A DNA stretch of 64,000 nucleotides from positions 15,772,769 through 15,836,768 of the forward strand of contig CM059624.1 in the NCBI GenBank assembly GCA_030435675.1. The letters are read 5' to 3'. Positions 24,583 to 35,980 of this stretch are shown piece by piece. The stretch comes from Steinernema hermaphroditum. Its lineage: Eukaryota > Nematoda > Chromadorea > Rhabditida > Steinernematidae. Below the pieces are notes generated by a model. That model made no database searches. It had not been told where the DNA came from and saw nothing but the letters and a program-made list of their open reading frames with translations. The position numbers and the translations under genes are program-made. How positions within the stretch are numbered: the first letter of the stretch is position 1; every line of letters begins with the position of its first letter.

Positions 24583-25629
24583 TTATTTCGTTCTTACGTG
24601 CGTTACAGTAGTATGATTAACATGAACCTTTTGTAATAAACTTTCCGGCAAATTCAGAAATCTCAACACCTTGTACATATACCCCAATGTTGCTCGTCGA
24701 TACGTGCTGTAGATCGTCAGCGTTACGACGGATACGACGAGGTCGTGGCAGCACATGAGCAGCTCTGTACAGCCCATTATGTAATTGGCATAAAGCTGAA
24801 AGGTACTGAACGCGAGAAGGTACACAATGAATGGTGTAGTGAAGAATAGGAGTGGGACGAACGTGACGACAGCTAGATTTTTCGTCACAATTTTCTGCAT
24901 TTTGTACGTCTTTTCCGAAATCTTCGCTTCTTTATGTTGTTTTCTTAGAAGATAAGTGGATAGACCGAAGAATAGAAGAAGGGCTATAGCGTCCAGGCTG
25001 AAGCCAGCCAGTCCGCTATAGACCATTGTCGACGTTTCCGCTGAATTCATCTTAACACAAGTCAGTTTTGAATGTAGAATTTGGTGAAGATTAGGATATG
25101 CAGCCAGTTGATTACGGTAGTACTGGGCTGGGGCAATGCAAGAAGCGTAGAGGTAGACAGCGGCCAGTGTTGTGCCTCCGTGCCAACAGAAAAAGTATAT
25201 AATCCAATGAATCGTTGCCATTTTGCTGGTCAGATTAGGGAAGCTCAGTTGAAAACATCGAAATGAAAGGGGTGACACAGCGGCAATAATCATGTTACAG
25301 TATATCGTCACAATCAACGTGGCTATAACATCAAGCACAGTCTCATCGATGTCGAAAAAACTGACTATTCCGTGGGGTTCGAGGCAAGGCAGAGGCCAGT
25401 GGTTTTCGAAGCCAGCAAAGAAGGTTTGAAAGAAGTCAGCGGAGATGCTCCAGCAGAGAATGTTGAGTAGGAGGATATTGTAGGCTCTTGTGTGACGAGG
25501 GCTTTTCGTGGCAACGATGAATATGGCAAAAGCCCCGGCGAGTAAGTTCAGAACTCCAAGAAGGGTCAACAGAGAAAAGTAGGTCTGTTCAACGGCTCGA
25601 TTTATAGAGAACTTTTCCCAGTCGATCAT
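24583..25629 (-). CDS. intronless nematode 7TM chemoreceptor, srh/sri-like
   Basis: A 348-aa frame with seven hydrophobic segments. Helix 1 is around LLTLLGVLNLLAGAFAIFIV. NILLLNILCWS opens helix 2, in the position where srh/sri/str receptors carry a similar asparagine-rich motif. The last helices contain KNLAVVTFVPLLFF and a C-terminal TIYSTYRRA, comparable to the YR(E)A motif ending TM7 in srh/sri proteins. Such receptors act in the ciliary membrane of sensory neurons in worms. The assignment to srh/sri rather than another Str-superfamily class is by general resemblance only. Unlike the srx genes at 54-63 kb it has no introns, which is odd for the family and could mean a retrocopy. No frame damage is seen. 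The start is the first ATG of the open frame. Confidence 0.8.
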   Translation of the reverse strand: MIDWEKFSINRAVEQTYFSLLTLLGVLNLLAGAFAIFIVATKSPRHTRAYNILLLNILCWSISADFFQTFFAGFENHWPLPCLEPHGIVSFFDIDETVLDVIATLIVTIYCNMIIAAVSPLSFRCFQLSFPNLTSKMATIHWIIYFFCWHGGTTLAAVYLYASCIAPAQYYRNQLAAYPNLHQILHSKLTCVKMNSAETSTMVYSGLAGFSLDAIALLLFFGLSTYLLRKQHKEAKISEKTYKMQKIVTKNLAVVTFVPLLFFTTPFIVYLLAFSTFQLYANYIMGCTELLMCCHDLVVSVVTLTIYSTYRRATLGYMYKVLRFLNLPESLLQKVHVNHTTVTHVRTK

Positions 25630-26771
25630 TGTTGTTTAAAGAAAAACAAGACTAGTAAAAAGTCGCTGTTTTTGTTAAATATTGGCTAATAGTGAAAAAC
25701 ACGTGGTTTAGAACGGGAAAAAACACCTTCGAAATAGAATTACACCTGTCGTAGATCAGCTTCAATAAGTGAATTTGTTCTTCAGGAGTGAAAGAGAAAA
25801 GATTACGGAATAATGCGCAGTAATTTATAATTGAATTATTCAGCAGGAACAACGTTGGTTCTAAGTTGACCTTTACGATATATTACATAAATCTTTGAGC
25901 TTGTTTTATCAGGTGTTTTTAAGAAAGTGCGCCGTGCTTTTGTGGTTGGTGTACTGTATGCCTATGACGGCAGCTGGCCAGAAGATACCTTACCTTTGCG
26001 CTACGCTTCGCCGCTGTTCGACGCCGTGCCTTCAATTCAACCAGTCTCTTCGTCGCTTTGAAGACGGCGAACAATTATGGGATCGCTGTACTCTACTTGG
26101 ACATCGTATCCAGTACAGAAGAAAAAAGAAAGTCTGTGTCAACAGTGTAATATCCCTCTCTGTCATAATAGATGTACCTCATGCAGAGATGCCGGCAAGT
26201 CCGACACCGAGCCTCGAGATCGGATTCGTTGGTGCGGACTCAAGGCTTTAAGTTGATGGGTTTTTGGGCAATGAGTCCGGTCTTGGAGTCCCTCGGCATC
26301 ATTGCTCGCATGGCCTAATGGGTTGGGATTGATTCGCTGCGCTGGTTGGTTGCTGCGCTCTACTCGGACATCGTGTTCAATGAACAAAGAAGAAAATTGG
26401 TTTGCCAATCAGCCGATGATGTCGAGACCGCGCCAGATCGTCTCGGTGTCCAGCCGCTCGAGATCGCGCCACAGATCGGCGATGTGTGCTTTTGTGGTTG
26501 GTTGAACCGAACAAGGCTCCCGAGGGCCGAGCAGAAGATACCCATCCGTTACGGTGATTAGCCCAAAGTTTGGCGGATAAAACATGATGACTACTGACAC
26601 TAGCCGTGAGATTTATAGTCTGGCGATCTTTGCCTGTACTGTAGACACAGTTGCGATTTAAAGTCTAACATAGAGACCGAGTTTAATTTGTAATACAATG
26701 CAGTTCTTTGAATAACCTTTATACATCTCAGATCATGCAAGATACATACATATTCAGTAATCTTCGTTAGG
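25630..26771. other. intergenic with degenerate duplicated fragments
   Basis: No intact gene. Two short motifs each occur twice in diverged form: CTTTTGTGGTTGG...AGAAGATACC near 25930-25990 and 26486-26542, and CTCTACT(T/C)GGACATCGT near 26090-26130 and 26355-26400. The order of the two motifs is swapped between the pairs. They may be remains of a duplicated exon. The frames around 26163-26600 are open on both strands but unrecognised. Confidence 0.4.
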
Positions 26772-29177
26772 TCATCTAGTGAAATATGTGAACGAAGATC
26801 GACTTGTATCGTTACGCAGCTCCTTGTATTCAATCTGCTCATTGCTGGGGAATTCGATTTGCCACTTAATGTTGAGCTCTTTCTTCTCGCCTGCTTTGAT
26901 CTGGGCAGTCCATTCGAGATTGTTGTCTGAGTTCAATATAGACCCCACGCGGACTCCTCGGCTCTCTTTTGCTGGATCAGCAGTTTGAATCGTTGGTTCG
27001 ATGACTTTAACCTGCAACAACTCAATTAGGACGTTAGGATATTGTCTATTTACCTTGATTCGCTCGTCTGTAGCCTTTGGGATATGATCCCTCAAAACGA
27101 TAGTGACTGGTTCGGTCCGTTTTGTATTATGTACAGTAATAGTTTGAGTATTTGCGACGTTGGAGGCCTTGTTAAAGATTCCGGACTCGGTGTTGAATTT
27201 GTGCGGCGCCTTGTAGGTGACTTTGACGGCGTTGTCGACGCCCAGGGAGCAGGTGAACTTCTCTCCAGGGGCGACGGCCTTCAGGTGTGTCTTGGCGACG
27301 AAGCTGTGATTGAGATAGACGGCGGCATCGCCCTCGATCAGCGGGAACTCGGAGTTGTTGACGACCGAAGCCGTGAGGAAAACGTTCGTCGACTTCTTCG
27401 GCACGCATTCATGCAGCAGGGACGGCTCGAAGGTGAGCGATTTCACGAGCATCTTGTGCTCGGCGTCGTCGCTGGGGATCGTCTTCAGATTCGGCACTTC
27501 GAACTCCATGGAGAAGCCGTTATAGTTGGCGGACATCTCGGCGTGAGTGACTTCTGGAGCTGGCGGAGGAACACCAGAACCCCCGCTAGATGTACCTCCA
27601 AAGCTTGTAGCCGTTGCCACTGCTGTTCCAAAAAGACAAGGCGCCGGTCTTAACAGAACCTTATAATACGAAAAGATACCAAACAAGAGCTTACCCATTG
27701 GAAGGCGGCAATGGTTGACCTCCAAACATTCCACGAGGAGGAGACGGTTGGACGAAGGACGCATGGAGAGTGCCTAATTCAGGTACAGTACCTCCCAGGC
27801 ACGGAGTAGCCGTGCTAAGGAGAATCTTGGCATCTGACCAATCTTCACCCGTAGTCTGCTTGATTTGTGCCGAAAAGTCGATCTAAAGCGCAGTTGTTTA
27901 TCCAATTATGTGGCGACCATTACCCTCAGCTTCGATGTATCTCCGCTAACAAGCCTAAGATCGTAGCTTGGACGCCATCTGGCGTTAGACACTTGATATG
28001 TCAGTGTAAACTCAACATCACCTTCTTCCACTGCCTCAACGGTGACTAGAATCTTCTTATTCACCATTGGGCACTTCTTCTCTTTCGACCGCAGATGAAC
28101 AATTTTGGCGCTGATAGCATCCATCTGCTTCTGAAGCGCCGCGGATTTCTTCTCCTCCCTTCGAATTTCCTTTTGCAACGAAATGGTCTTCTCCTCGTAA
28201 AGCCCAAAAAAGTCTTTGATGTTTCTCTCGAATTCGTAGCTGTCCACGATAGGCTTGTCCTTCCCGGCCACACTGAATGTCGCTAACATCGCATTCAGTG
28301 CCTCCAACTGCTTCCTGTACGGAATCTGCATGTCTTCCACTGCTTTCTGCTCATCTTCCAGGCGAGTTCCGTCGGCGATGAGCAGCTCAATTTCGGGCGA
28401 ATCGATGGGCTGGAAATTCGGGGGACGATCTTTGAGTTCGCTCTTGAACTTGACTTCATGGATTACGGCGTTGCCAGTGCCTTCCAAGTTGATGGAGTTG
28501 CGCTCAATGGCAGGTGAGATGTTCTGAAAGAGATGGAGTAGAGGGAAACATATGAAACTAGAAACAAGGCTGGATAAAGGTGGTTTTCAAAAAGGTGGTT
28601 TTGGGGCCCAAGGGGTGTGTGGGAAAATTAATAGTGAATCTTCCTCCTGTATAAGATGCTGCAGAAAAAAATGCAATAGTCATTACAGGAATTTGACAAA
28701 AGGGCCTGATATGACCCACATGTAGGTGCAGCTCTAATAGCGTGTGGTCCCACTCGGATTTCTCTGAGGCTCTACCCCGAGGGAGGTCATGATAAGAATC
28801 GCGCTTTAACTCCCATTAGGCCGGTCTTCGCGGAGAGATATGAGAACGTTCTTACTAGTAGGTTCCTTCAGGCAGTGTCCCGCCATCGAACACGTGAATA
28901 CATGAGGCAACTGCTGAGCTCTCATCGCATCGCTCCTTGAAGATGGCTGCTTATGAATGGAAACTCCCCTGCCCCCCCCATCCATAATTTCGTGCCGCGC
29001 CTAGTCCCTCTCTTCCGAGATGTAAAGATCAAATAACTGACTTACCTCAATAACGAGCTCGTGAATTCCAGCGGCCAAATTAACCTTCAACTCTCGTTTC
29101 ACCTCAGCCCGATCATTGTAGACGGTGACCGTTTGACATGGCAGATCCGTCGCTTGAAATGTCAGCGGCAAGGACAT
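26772..29177 (-). CDS. DUF4140/DUF4139 (MuiA-like) family protein, inverted paralogue
   Basis: Exons 29177-29046, 28523-27924, 27882-27695, about 27648-27054, and 27011-26772 (about 584 aa). The family has an N-terminal beta-rich DUF4140 domain (here MSLPLTFQATDLPCQTVTVY, then YNDRAEVKREL), a long charged coiled-coil-prone segment (about residues 85-190), and a C-terminal DUF4139 domain. The last contains STATPCLGG, VPELGTL, HECVPKKSTNVFLTAS and a final WQIEFPSNEQIEYKE. C. elegans has a single-copy relative (F37C4.5, from memory); the biochemical role of the family is unknown. Relative to A-E at 36-46 kb this copy has an extra intron in the DUF4140 region and a Gly/Ser/Pro-rich linker (TSSGGSGVPPPAP) before the conserved block. 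The start follows an acceptor (CTTTCAG|ATTATG). The exon-4 acceptor is uncertain: TTAAG at 27649-27653 is the one that keeps frame with most sequence. Confidence 0.88.
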
Positions 29178-30197
29178 AATCTGAAAGCCACAATTCGTAA
29201 GAATTGAACGTGTTCATTTCTAAAACACGCCAAAGAAGCGACCGGCACTATTTCGAAAGTGCCGCCGCTGATGTGGCTGGCGACTAGCGCGCAATCGATC
29301 GATGGATGACGAAAGTGGTAAGCAGTCAGGAGCAGGCATTCCAAACAAAACAAGTGGAACTGGCTTTTGATTCTGGCCTTGATGCAATCACACAATAACA
29401 GAGCTCTCATCTACCGATTTGCTGCGATTTTTCTGAGGTTTTTCATGAATGGAATTATTGAAAAAGCAGAAACATAATACAAACATTTCTGGTAGGATGG
29501 GAGATTGTGTCGGGATTCCTCATTTCATTTCCTGTATCTATGAAACCGACCCTAATAGTTTAAATTCGTTTCCGTGGCGCCTGCCCAGAGCTATTAGCGG
29601 CCTTGAACGACTCATATGAGGAACGTCATTCGGCAGACCTCAGAAAGGGCGAGTGGACGACCCGACCGATCGCTGTGGATACGAATGAAAGACCTTCGTT
29701 ATAATACAATACGTCTTCAAATCGGTGAGTCTGCAGTTCAGTCAAGACACAATTTGGCTAAAGTGGCGAACAGTTAGGTCTAAATGCTCAAAGCAAAAAC
29801 AAGTGGAACTGACTGGAACTTTGACCTTGATGCGATCACACTCTGTCATCAACAAGAGGCTTATCTGAACCTCTATTTACCCATTTGCTGCGATTATCTT
29901 TGAACGTATGATCACTGAATAGAATTACGAAAAAAAAACACGATGCAAACACTTGGTCGATTGCCCGGATGGGGTTCGTCCCTTTTTGTACAAACTATGC
30001 ACCACATAATCGTATAAATTCCTTTCGATGGCACTTGTCAACAGCTATTAGCCAACTTGAGGTCACTTATATAAAAAGTGCTATTAATGAGGTAATTGGT
30101 GGTTCAGTTAAGCTACAATTTAGATGATAAAAGAGACAGTTTCAGGATGACCGTTGGCACTTTTCTTAAGCATTTTTGGAACTTAACTGGTCACAAT
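29178..30197. other. intergenic with a diverged direct duplication
   Basis: About 29330-29640 and 29785-30085 are related along their length. Shared landmarks in order are ACAAGTGGAACTG, CCTTGATGC(A/G)ATCACAC, ATTTGCTGCGATT, GCTATTAGC and a final AGGTCACT/ATGAGGAACGTCA-like end. No inverted ends, coding capacity or family assignment. Confidence 0.55.
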
Positions 30198-30611
30198 TTA
30201 TGTAATCACCTGTCGGGTTTTTTAGATCATAAACGGTCAACTTACAGGAAATTCCGTCAGCATAGGTATCAGTGAATTCATCGACTCCTGTAGGTTGTTA
30301 TCCTCCGACATTGTCATACTGGTCGTCTCAGATACAGACGACTCGGCCGCAGGAAACGGCAATCCATAGGCGGCAAAGAAGTTGGCGACGGTATCCCCAG
30401 ACGTGCTGGCCAACGGCTGATCCTGTAACTTCCTCTTCTTAGGTGGCTCGGAGCCTTCTTTAGCCCTCCGATCACAGACAACCCTGTGAGCGTTGAGCGA
30501 AGAAGTGCATTTATCTTTCTGTTTCTTCAGTTTTGATCCACAACGTTTGCAGGCATAGTAGTCCCCACAGTCGTCATAATAGTTATAGATGAGACTCCTA
30601 TGGCGACCCAT
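30198..30611 (-). CDS. small BED-type zinc-finger-like protein
   Basis: Main exon 30611-30246, with a donor GTAAGT directly after codon 122. A possible last exon of three codons plus stop at 30209-30198 is weak. The protein opens with a zinc-finger-like module: YACKRCG, a lysine-rich spacer, then LNAHRVVCD (C-x2-C...H-x4-C), the layout of BED fingers. A basic cluster PPKKRK at about residue 60 could be a nuclear localisation signal, followed by a Ser/Thr-rich acidic tail. The start is preceded ten bases upstream by an acceptor-like TTTTTAG. Joining it to the upstream BED gene puts an immediate stop in frame, so I treat it as a separate cistron. A DNA-binding role is inferred from the finger alone. 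Confidence 0.5.
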
Positions 30612-30922
30612 GTGAATGTGGCTAAAAAGGAAGCGAAAGTGAGAGGTGCCATCGGAGTGAGGTGTCTATTTGCGACATCCGAGAACGTGAAGCGATTGAA
30701 AAAAGAGACAAATCGATAGAGGGCGACCGGATAGCGCGCGTGTTTTGGACAAGAGGCGATGTGCGGATACAGCGGCGGCGTTCGGATTATCCGAAAAGAC
30801 GGATTGACGAGCGGACGGCGGTCGGATTTCAGTGAAAATGGAAATGACATCCGCTCTAGAGGCCTCCTCATCATGACCAACCAACCACGCAGATCATACA
30901 AACTTAGTTCCTTTTAGATAAC

Positions 30923-31478
30923 CTAAGAAAGGACATGTTCTGGATGGTGATTTAACTCTATTTTATAGTTGAAAGGGCCAACCTGCTTCAGCAACTTTGG
31001 TGGGAAAGAAGTCTGACATGGTTCGGGTGATCGCTTCAGGTGGAGCTTGAGCTTTCGAAGCGCGGGATCTTTCGATGCTGCCAGGCGACTTTCCTTTCTC
31101 TCCTTTTGTTGTTTATCGAACTAAATAAAGACATTATTCACTTATCTAGCGGTCCTAGTTGTGAATGAAATGGGGCCGATTTGGATCTAATGGATTCTAA
31201 GTGGTCTTAGTAACTCATTCTGGCTGAAACGGAGCCGCCTCAGACCCAATAGATACCGACATTCACCAGAAATACTTCATTTTTTGATTGAAAGTACGTA
31301 AATTCCTATACAGTACCTCGGCAAACTCGGCACTATGATCCAACTTCAAATGATGGCGCATACTGTTCGTCCCGCTGTCGATCTGTTTCCTTATGTTCTT
31401 GGCGCAAAGGCGACACTCATGGAAGTCGCCGACCACTTTAAAGAACTGGTCGTATTTACTTCGTTTGTGTATCGACAT
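30923..31478 (-). CDS. BED-type zinc-finger protein
   Basis: Exons 31478-31317 and 31120-30923 (119 aa if the last exon runs to its stop). Residues about 10-45 form a BED finger: F-x4-GDFHECRLCAKNI with C-x2-C, then TNSMRHHLKLDH with H-x4-H. BED fingers bind DNA in insulator proteins and hAT transposases; no transposase domain follows here. The second exon is basic (KERKESRLAASKDPALRKL, then KLHLKR). The start codon follows an acceptor (TTTTTCAG|GCGGCC) as in a trans-spliced mRNA. A possible donor after codon 100 (CAG|GTTGGC) could lead to further exons, so the C-terminus is uncertain. It lies in the same orientation as, and 312 bp before, the second finger gene. Confidence 0.6.
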
Positions 31479-31940
31479 GGCCGCCTGAAAAACAACAATT
31501 TCCCCTTTAGAAGTCACCACAATAGAACATAAAATGAGGTCTTAGGGCAGATTCGAACGAAGCGACGCGAATTGAAAGTGTTCGGAAGAGAGGGTTGTCG
31601 TCGTCCTCTGCTCAGCACTAGGGGAGAAATGGCGCGAGGGGGCGCCGTGGACACTTCCGCATATCGACTTCCGCGGGAAGTCGGAAGTCGAAATGAAGGC
31701 GCGGACGAAAAACGGAAGTGGTGAGGCGGAAGTGCGCCATCGTTTCTATCTGTGCGTGTTTTTACGAACCGTGCGCGTCGTGGTTCTACTCCCTATGGAA
31801 TGGAAATCGATGAATAGGTACAGTGTTCGTTAAGCATTTCTGTAAAAGGAAAAAAATGGGACACGGGAACATTTTGTTTTTCGTTATGAGGGAATTGGGA
31901 CACCCGGATGCCGTAGTCCGACTATGCAGTCCCACCGCCG
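31479..31940. other. intergenic, no gene seen
   Basis: GC-rich stretch with repeated GGAAGT motifs (CGGAAGTGG, TCGGAAGTCG, GCGGAAGTG) between 31660 and 31735. This may be a promoter of the BED-finger gene. GGAA(G/A) is the ETS-factor core, but that is only a suggestion. Confidence 0.4.
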
Positions 31941-32447
31941 CTAACAACAAGATGTACAACGCCAGGAATTAAGTTTTACGAGTTTCACGTCATCCTGTAT
32001 GAAGACATTCTGAAGATAGCACAAAATGGCTCTCTTGTCGGAAATCCCATCTCCTTCGGTTTGGCAATCATAGTACGTCGACGGAGTATAATCGCGACCT
32101 CGCGAAAGGTTTCCGGGCTCTCTGCAGCAGTACCTTAGTCGCTCGGTTGAACTGACAGTGAACCTTGTGGAAGTTGTGGTTGCCCCCGCCTTCCAGAGTA
32201 AACCGGGACACTCCGTAACCGTAGTCCCACCGCCGCTCATAAAAAGATCCACGAAACCAGAAATCGAGGTGCGCCAGAACTCATCCCGAAGGTCGCCGAC
32301 GCTCTGAGGATCAGCGAAGACGCAATTTCCGGATGAAGAAGTCATCTCTTCGATGAGGATGCGATGCTGCCGTTGGTTATAGATCTCATGCGAGTTAGAA
32401 CTCCTCGGGACTTCTCGTGTACAAGGTGAACCCAGCTTAATGGACAA
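31941..32447 (-). CDS. unrecognised cysteine-containing ORF with internal duplication
   Basis: An open frame of 168 codons with eleven cysteines. I do not recognise it. A segment near the start (QSVGDLRDEFW ... LFMSGGGTTVTECPG) is echoed near and beyond the stop (QNVFIQDDVKL ... then AGCGGCGGTGGGACT in DNA). There the second copy is interrupted by the stop codon and a frame change. This suggests two tandem copies of one exon, the second degenerate. It could be an exon of a secreted repeat protein or a pseudogene. No splice partner was identified with confidence. Confidence 0.3.
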   Translation of the reverse strand: MSIKLGSPCTREVPRSSNSHEIYNQRQHRILIEEMTSSSGNCVFADPQSVGDLRDEFWRTSISGFVDLFMSGGGTTVTECPGLLWKAGATTTSTRFTVSSTERLRYCCREPGNLSRGRDYTPSTYYDCQTEGDGISDKRAILCYLQNVFIQDDVKLVKLNSWRCTSCC

Positions 32448-32638
32448 TTGTACAGTTATTTTGAGCCCTGTGGCACTGTTAGCTGCACCTATATGATAAC
32501 GGTGCTTATGTAAACAAGAAAAGACGGCAAGGGGAGTATTTACAATTAACTCTGTTAGAAACGAGGCGCTTCTTATCAGTTTTATCCAGGGCCATTCCTA
32601 TTTCCTACTTTCATTGACTCACTCGTCTTACCTTCCCG

Positions 32639-33239
32639 ATGTCAACCTCGTCAACCTGCGCGATCTGTCTTTCTGACTTTGTTGAGAGAGTCGAGATTGC
32701 GAAGACCCCATGTGGCCATTTCTACCATATTGAGTGCATCAATCGAGCCCTTGTTGAGTCAAGAAGATGTCCCTATTGTCGTGCGGACGTCGTTGGAGTT
32801 GAGAGGATTCAAGCGAATACCAGGTATGTGATAAGTAGCAGTAGTTGACTATATTCTGCACTTCGACGAAGAGCTCGTCATGGTGAATGATGCACTTTCC
32901 GATACTCTTCTAGGAATTGTTTTTTAAGTTTTATCACACAGTTTGCAGAACACAACCGACCGGATCACAATTTGGACGCCTTCATCCTCCTACTCAGCGA
33001 CCTACCTGTTCTGGACCTCTTCCAGGGACGGCGCTTTATCCGAATGATGTGGTTGTGCGGCTCGGAAACAGCTTGACAATGGCGGATCAACTGCAACACA
33101 TAGAGAGGCTTCTGGTAGAGCAAGAAGAAACCCCAGGGAGGTAACTGATTTATATAGCTTTTGGATACATAAATGATTGCTTTATTCCAGAATTTTACTT
33201 AATCTTCTGGCGTTGCTATCGACGTCACGCCAAGAATGA
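32639..33239 (+). CDS. small RING-H2 finger protein (probable E3 ubiquitin ligase)
   Basis: Exons 32639-32823, 32949-33140 and 33191-33239 (141 aa), all with GT-AG introns in matching phase 2. Residues about 6-51 are a complete RING-H2: CAIC, CGHFYH, a histidine and cysteine in HIEC, and CPYC (C3H2C3 order). RING-H2 domains recruit E2 enzymes and confer ubiquitin-ligase activity. The rest is a proline/threonine-rich middle and a leucine-rich amphipathic C-terminus (QLQHIERLLVEQEE, then ILLNLLALL). There is no transmembrane segment or other domain, so the substrate is unknown. The acceptor of exon 2 is the second of two nearby CAGs and was chosen because it keeps a long open frame. A GTAAACA heptamer lies about 120 bp before the start. 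Confidence 0.8.
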
Positions 33240-35980
33240 AGCTGTCTGCAAGGCGATCCTCTGCGATCCGCATCCTCTGCTTGTTTATTATACGTTTTTA
33301 TCCATAGTGAAATGCCTTTGATTCATGAAATAAATGCCACACTTCCAACCTCCATCCATCAGATGTCATCCCGCAATATATGGATTGGTTCCGTAGAGTA
33401 AATACGCAGAAATTGCTTGAAGTTCCATATTTCCTTGTGTTTTGTGCTTTGGTCAATGTGTCCTCTAGTTTCTCAGAGAATGTTGATGGCATAGGCTCAC
33501 GTGCATTCGATATTTCCATGAAAACTTCATCCCTACGAAAATCCCTCGAAAACAGACAAGATCCAGATGGTTCTAGCCATTTCAAAACGAGTGCCACAAA
33601 TTGTTTGTACCAACCTCCCCCCCCTATATCGCGTCATCGGACGACAAACGGCATCGGAAACCCTAAAAGAAGACAAACAACTTGCGCCCTTCTCCTCAGC
33701 GTTCCTCGAGCGAACCCCAAAAACTCTCCGCAATCGGGGTCGCCTCTGTTTGCGCGCATCTCTTTTTCACCCCGCTGGTCTGAGTGATCTTTAGTCATCA
33801 CATCAACACCAACAGCGGTCTTGAAACACACGGCAGTGCTGTTTCGAAAGGGGAAGACGCAAGAGGCGATCGATGAATCACCGCGCGCCACAAAAACGAC
33901 GCCGAACGAGTATAAATACGCGGCTGGGTCGTCGTCGGCGGAGAACTGCTATAGCGCGAAGCTGCCAGCTGCGGCTGGGCATCGCTCCGCTGTTGTTTGT
34001 TTGTGTGAATCATGTGGTGATCCTTTCGATTCTAGGAGGCTTAGCCCTGTTCACCATCATGATCTGCAATGGTCCGCTTCCAGTGCTAATGTTTGCTATT
34101 TACTATTTTGATCTCTTCGTTGTTCCAAAGCGTAAACAAGTCGTGGAACCCTTCTCGCACGCAATTGATTGACGCCTAGCAGCGTTCCAGTTTTTGCACG
34201 TTTTAGTGCGGTTGCGGGGAGATGAGGAAATGTTTCTTTTCGTGGCGCAGATGTCTTGGAACATAGTTCCTGCTTAGCTGTGTACTATTGGGGTTCACTT
34301 TCCTGTTGTTTTGATGTGAAATGTTATCAAAAATATTTCGAAATGGGCTTTTGTGGTAAACTGCGTCCGAAAATAAGGCTCATAAGGGAACCCTTCCGAA
34401 GTTTGCGCCTTGGATCGAGTGTCACAAACAATTGGCACACATTAGTGTCAATTTCACACCAACACGGTGCGGCTACCTACATATGTGCTAAGTTTTATCT
34501 TGATTTGAGGCGGGCACTTCGGAATGCTTCCCTAATCAAAAATTTCGCAATCAGATAACTCTATTTACTAAACTCTCAAAACGAGATTCTCCCTTTAAAC
34601 TCTGTTGAAAGTTCGTTCGACCCCACAACGTTCAATAGAACTATGGAACCGTGTTTGCGTTTACGCAATGTTTAGAAAAACCGAGTTTCGAAACGTCAGC
34701 CACCAGTGAGTGTCTGCGACCGCCCCGTTTCGTTGGCATCTATGTCGCGACTACTCTGGTCGCGATGTTTAAGTTTACGAACGAAATGTCGAGAGTGAAT
34801 CGAATTGATTTCACGTTGACTGGTTTGCTAAACTGGCTCTTACTTTTCAAACTGCGATCAAAATTGATACATAATATGATACAGATTTTTTAAAATTTTT
34901 ATCCGTGTTTTCACGATCTAAGTAACTCACTCTTCCTCGGTACTTCTGTCTCGTAGATTACATTAATGAATGAAAATTTGGACACGTTTGGTCGGTTATG
35001 CCAAGGACTTTTTCATATAAACAACAAGAGCGAAAAGCAACTTCTGCGCTACTGATGACGATCATCTTTAAGGTGGCGGTCTAATCAATACCCGTAGGTG
35101 CAGCTGTTGTGTTGATGCTATATGGTCTTATCTCTGACATCATCGATTGCGATGAATCAGTACGACAAATATTTCGGTGTTTTATCGCTGTAGAAATATT
35201 TGCGAAATATTTCAGCGATTAACGAGTGTAAACCAGAGCTTGTTATTGCTCCTACGGTATGAGAGCTCGTTTTGGTTTTGGAACAGTTTTTGCAGATTTG
35301 TTTACTTCTACGATCGAGTGCCTTCATCTTTGATCACTAACGGGCACGCGGTCCGGTTATGAAAATTATCGCTTTGTGTTTATGGGCTGTGGGGCATTTG
35401 ATGGTTGACCGCCGTAAATATAATATCTAAACGAAATATCTGCTCATTGCATTCAAGGTGCAGTCTGTTAGTCGAATGCTTTGATATTTCTAACGACTTC
35501 AAGTTTAGATGCGATACACACATCTGTACATTATGTTTTATTTCGGGTTTGCCGAATTCGAAGCTCGGCAGTTGGATCAGTTTATGTAGGTCCGCTTAGG
35601 TTCGACGGTCGATTGGCCGGGGCGCGAAATAGCGCAGACGAACAGAGAAAATAGATAATTTTCATGATAATGTTCAGATAATAATGTTCTTCAGGGCTCA
35701 TTGCGCAGGTCAAAATTAGTCATACACCACGGGGGACTGAACGTCCGACCCTCAGCATGATAAACAAACGCGTTGCCAATGAGCCATCCAACGGATGTTT
35801 ACTCTTTGCTCACGGGTTATATTAGTTATATGGATAACTGTTTTCGAAGAAAATCGTGAACTTTTATGCGTCTGCATTCTCATTGTGACTCACGTGCTTA
35901 TTCTAATTGCTGCTATTCGTTTCGAAACCAGATTGTCCACATGTCCGCCCCTAGCTCAGCAGTTTGTCTGTTTGCAGAAA
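33240..35980. other. long upstream region of the tandem array
   Basis: No supported gene. Overlapping 60-135-codon frames at 33298-33790 on both strands are unrecognised and mutually exclusive. A GC-rich islet at 33620-33990 contains a TATA-box-like AGTATAAATACGCGG near 33909, which could be a core promoter. A tRNA-like repeat is at 35728-35795 and a TGTTTAC heptamer at 35796-35802, 179 bp before the first array gene. Confidence 0.45.
35728..35795 (-). repeat. tRNA-like sequence (SINE or tRNA pseudogene)
   Basis: The reverse complement shares GATGGCTCATTG and AACGCGTTTG with the copy at 6988-7055. The B-box is degraded (GACGTTCAGTCC). Confidence 0.45.

Noticed and set aside
27042..27653. 203-aa frame antisense to the inverted DUF4139 gene, and similar antisense frames in A, D and E
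   Set aside because: They are antisense shadows of the GC-rich conserved exon. They recur only because that exon is nearly identical between paralogues.
30246..31478. One continuous gene joining both BED-finger frames
   Set aside because: Splicing exon 2 (phase 0) to the acceptor before 30611 gives a stop after seven codons.
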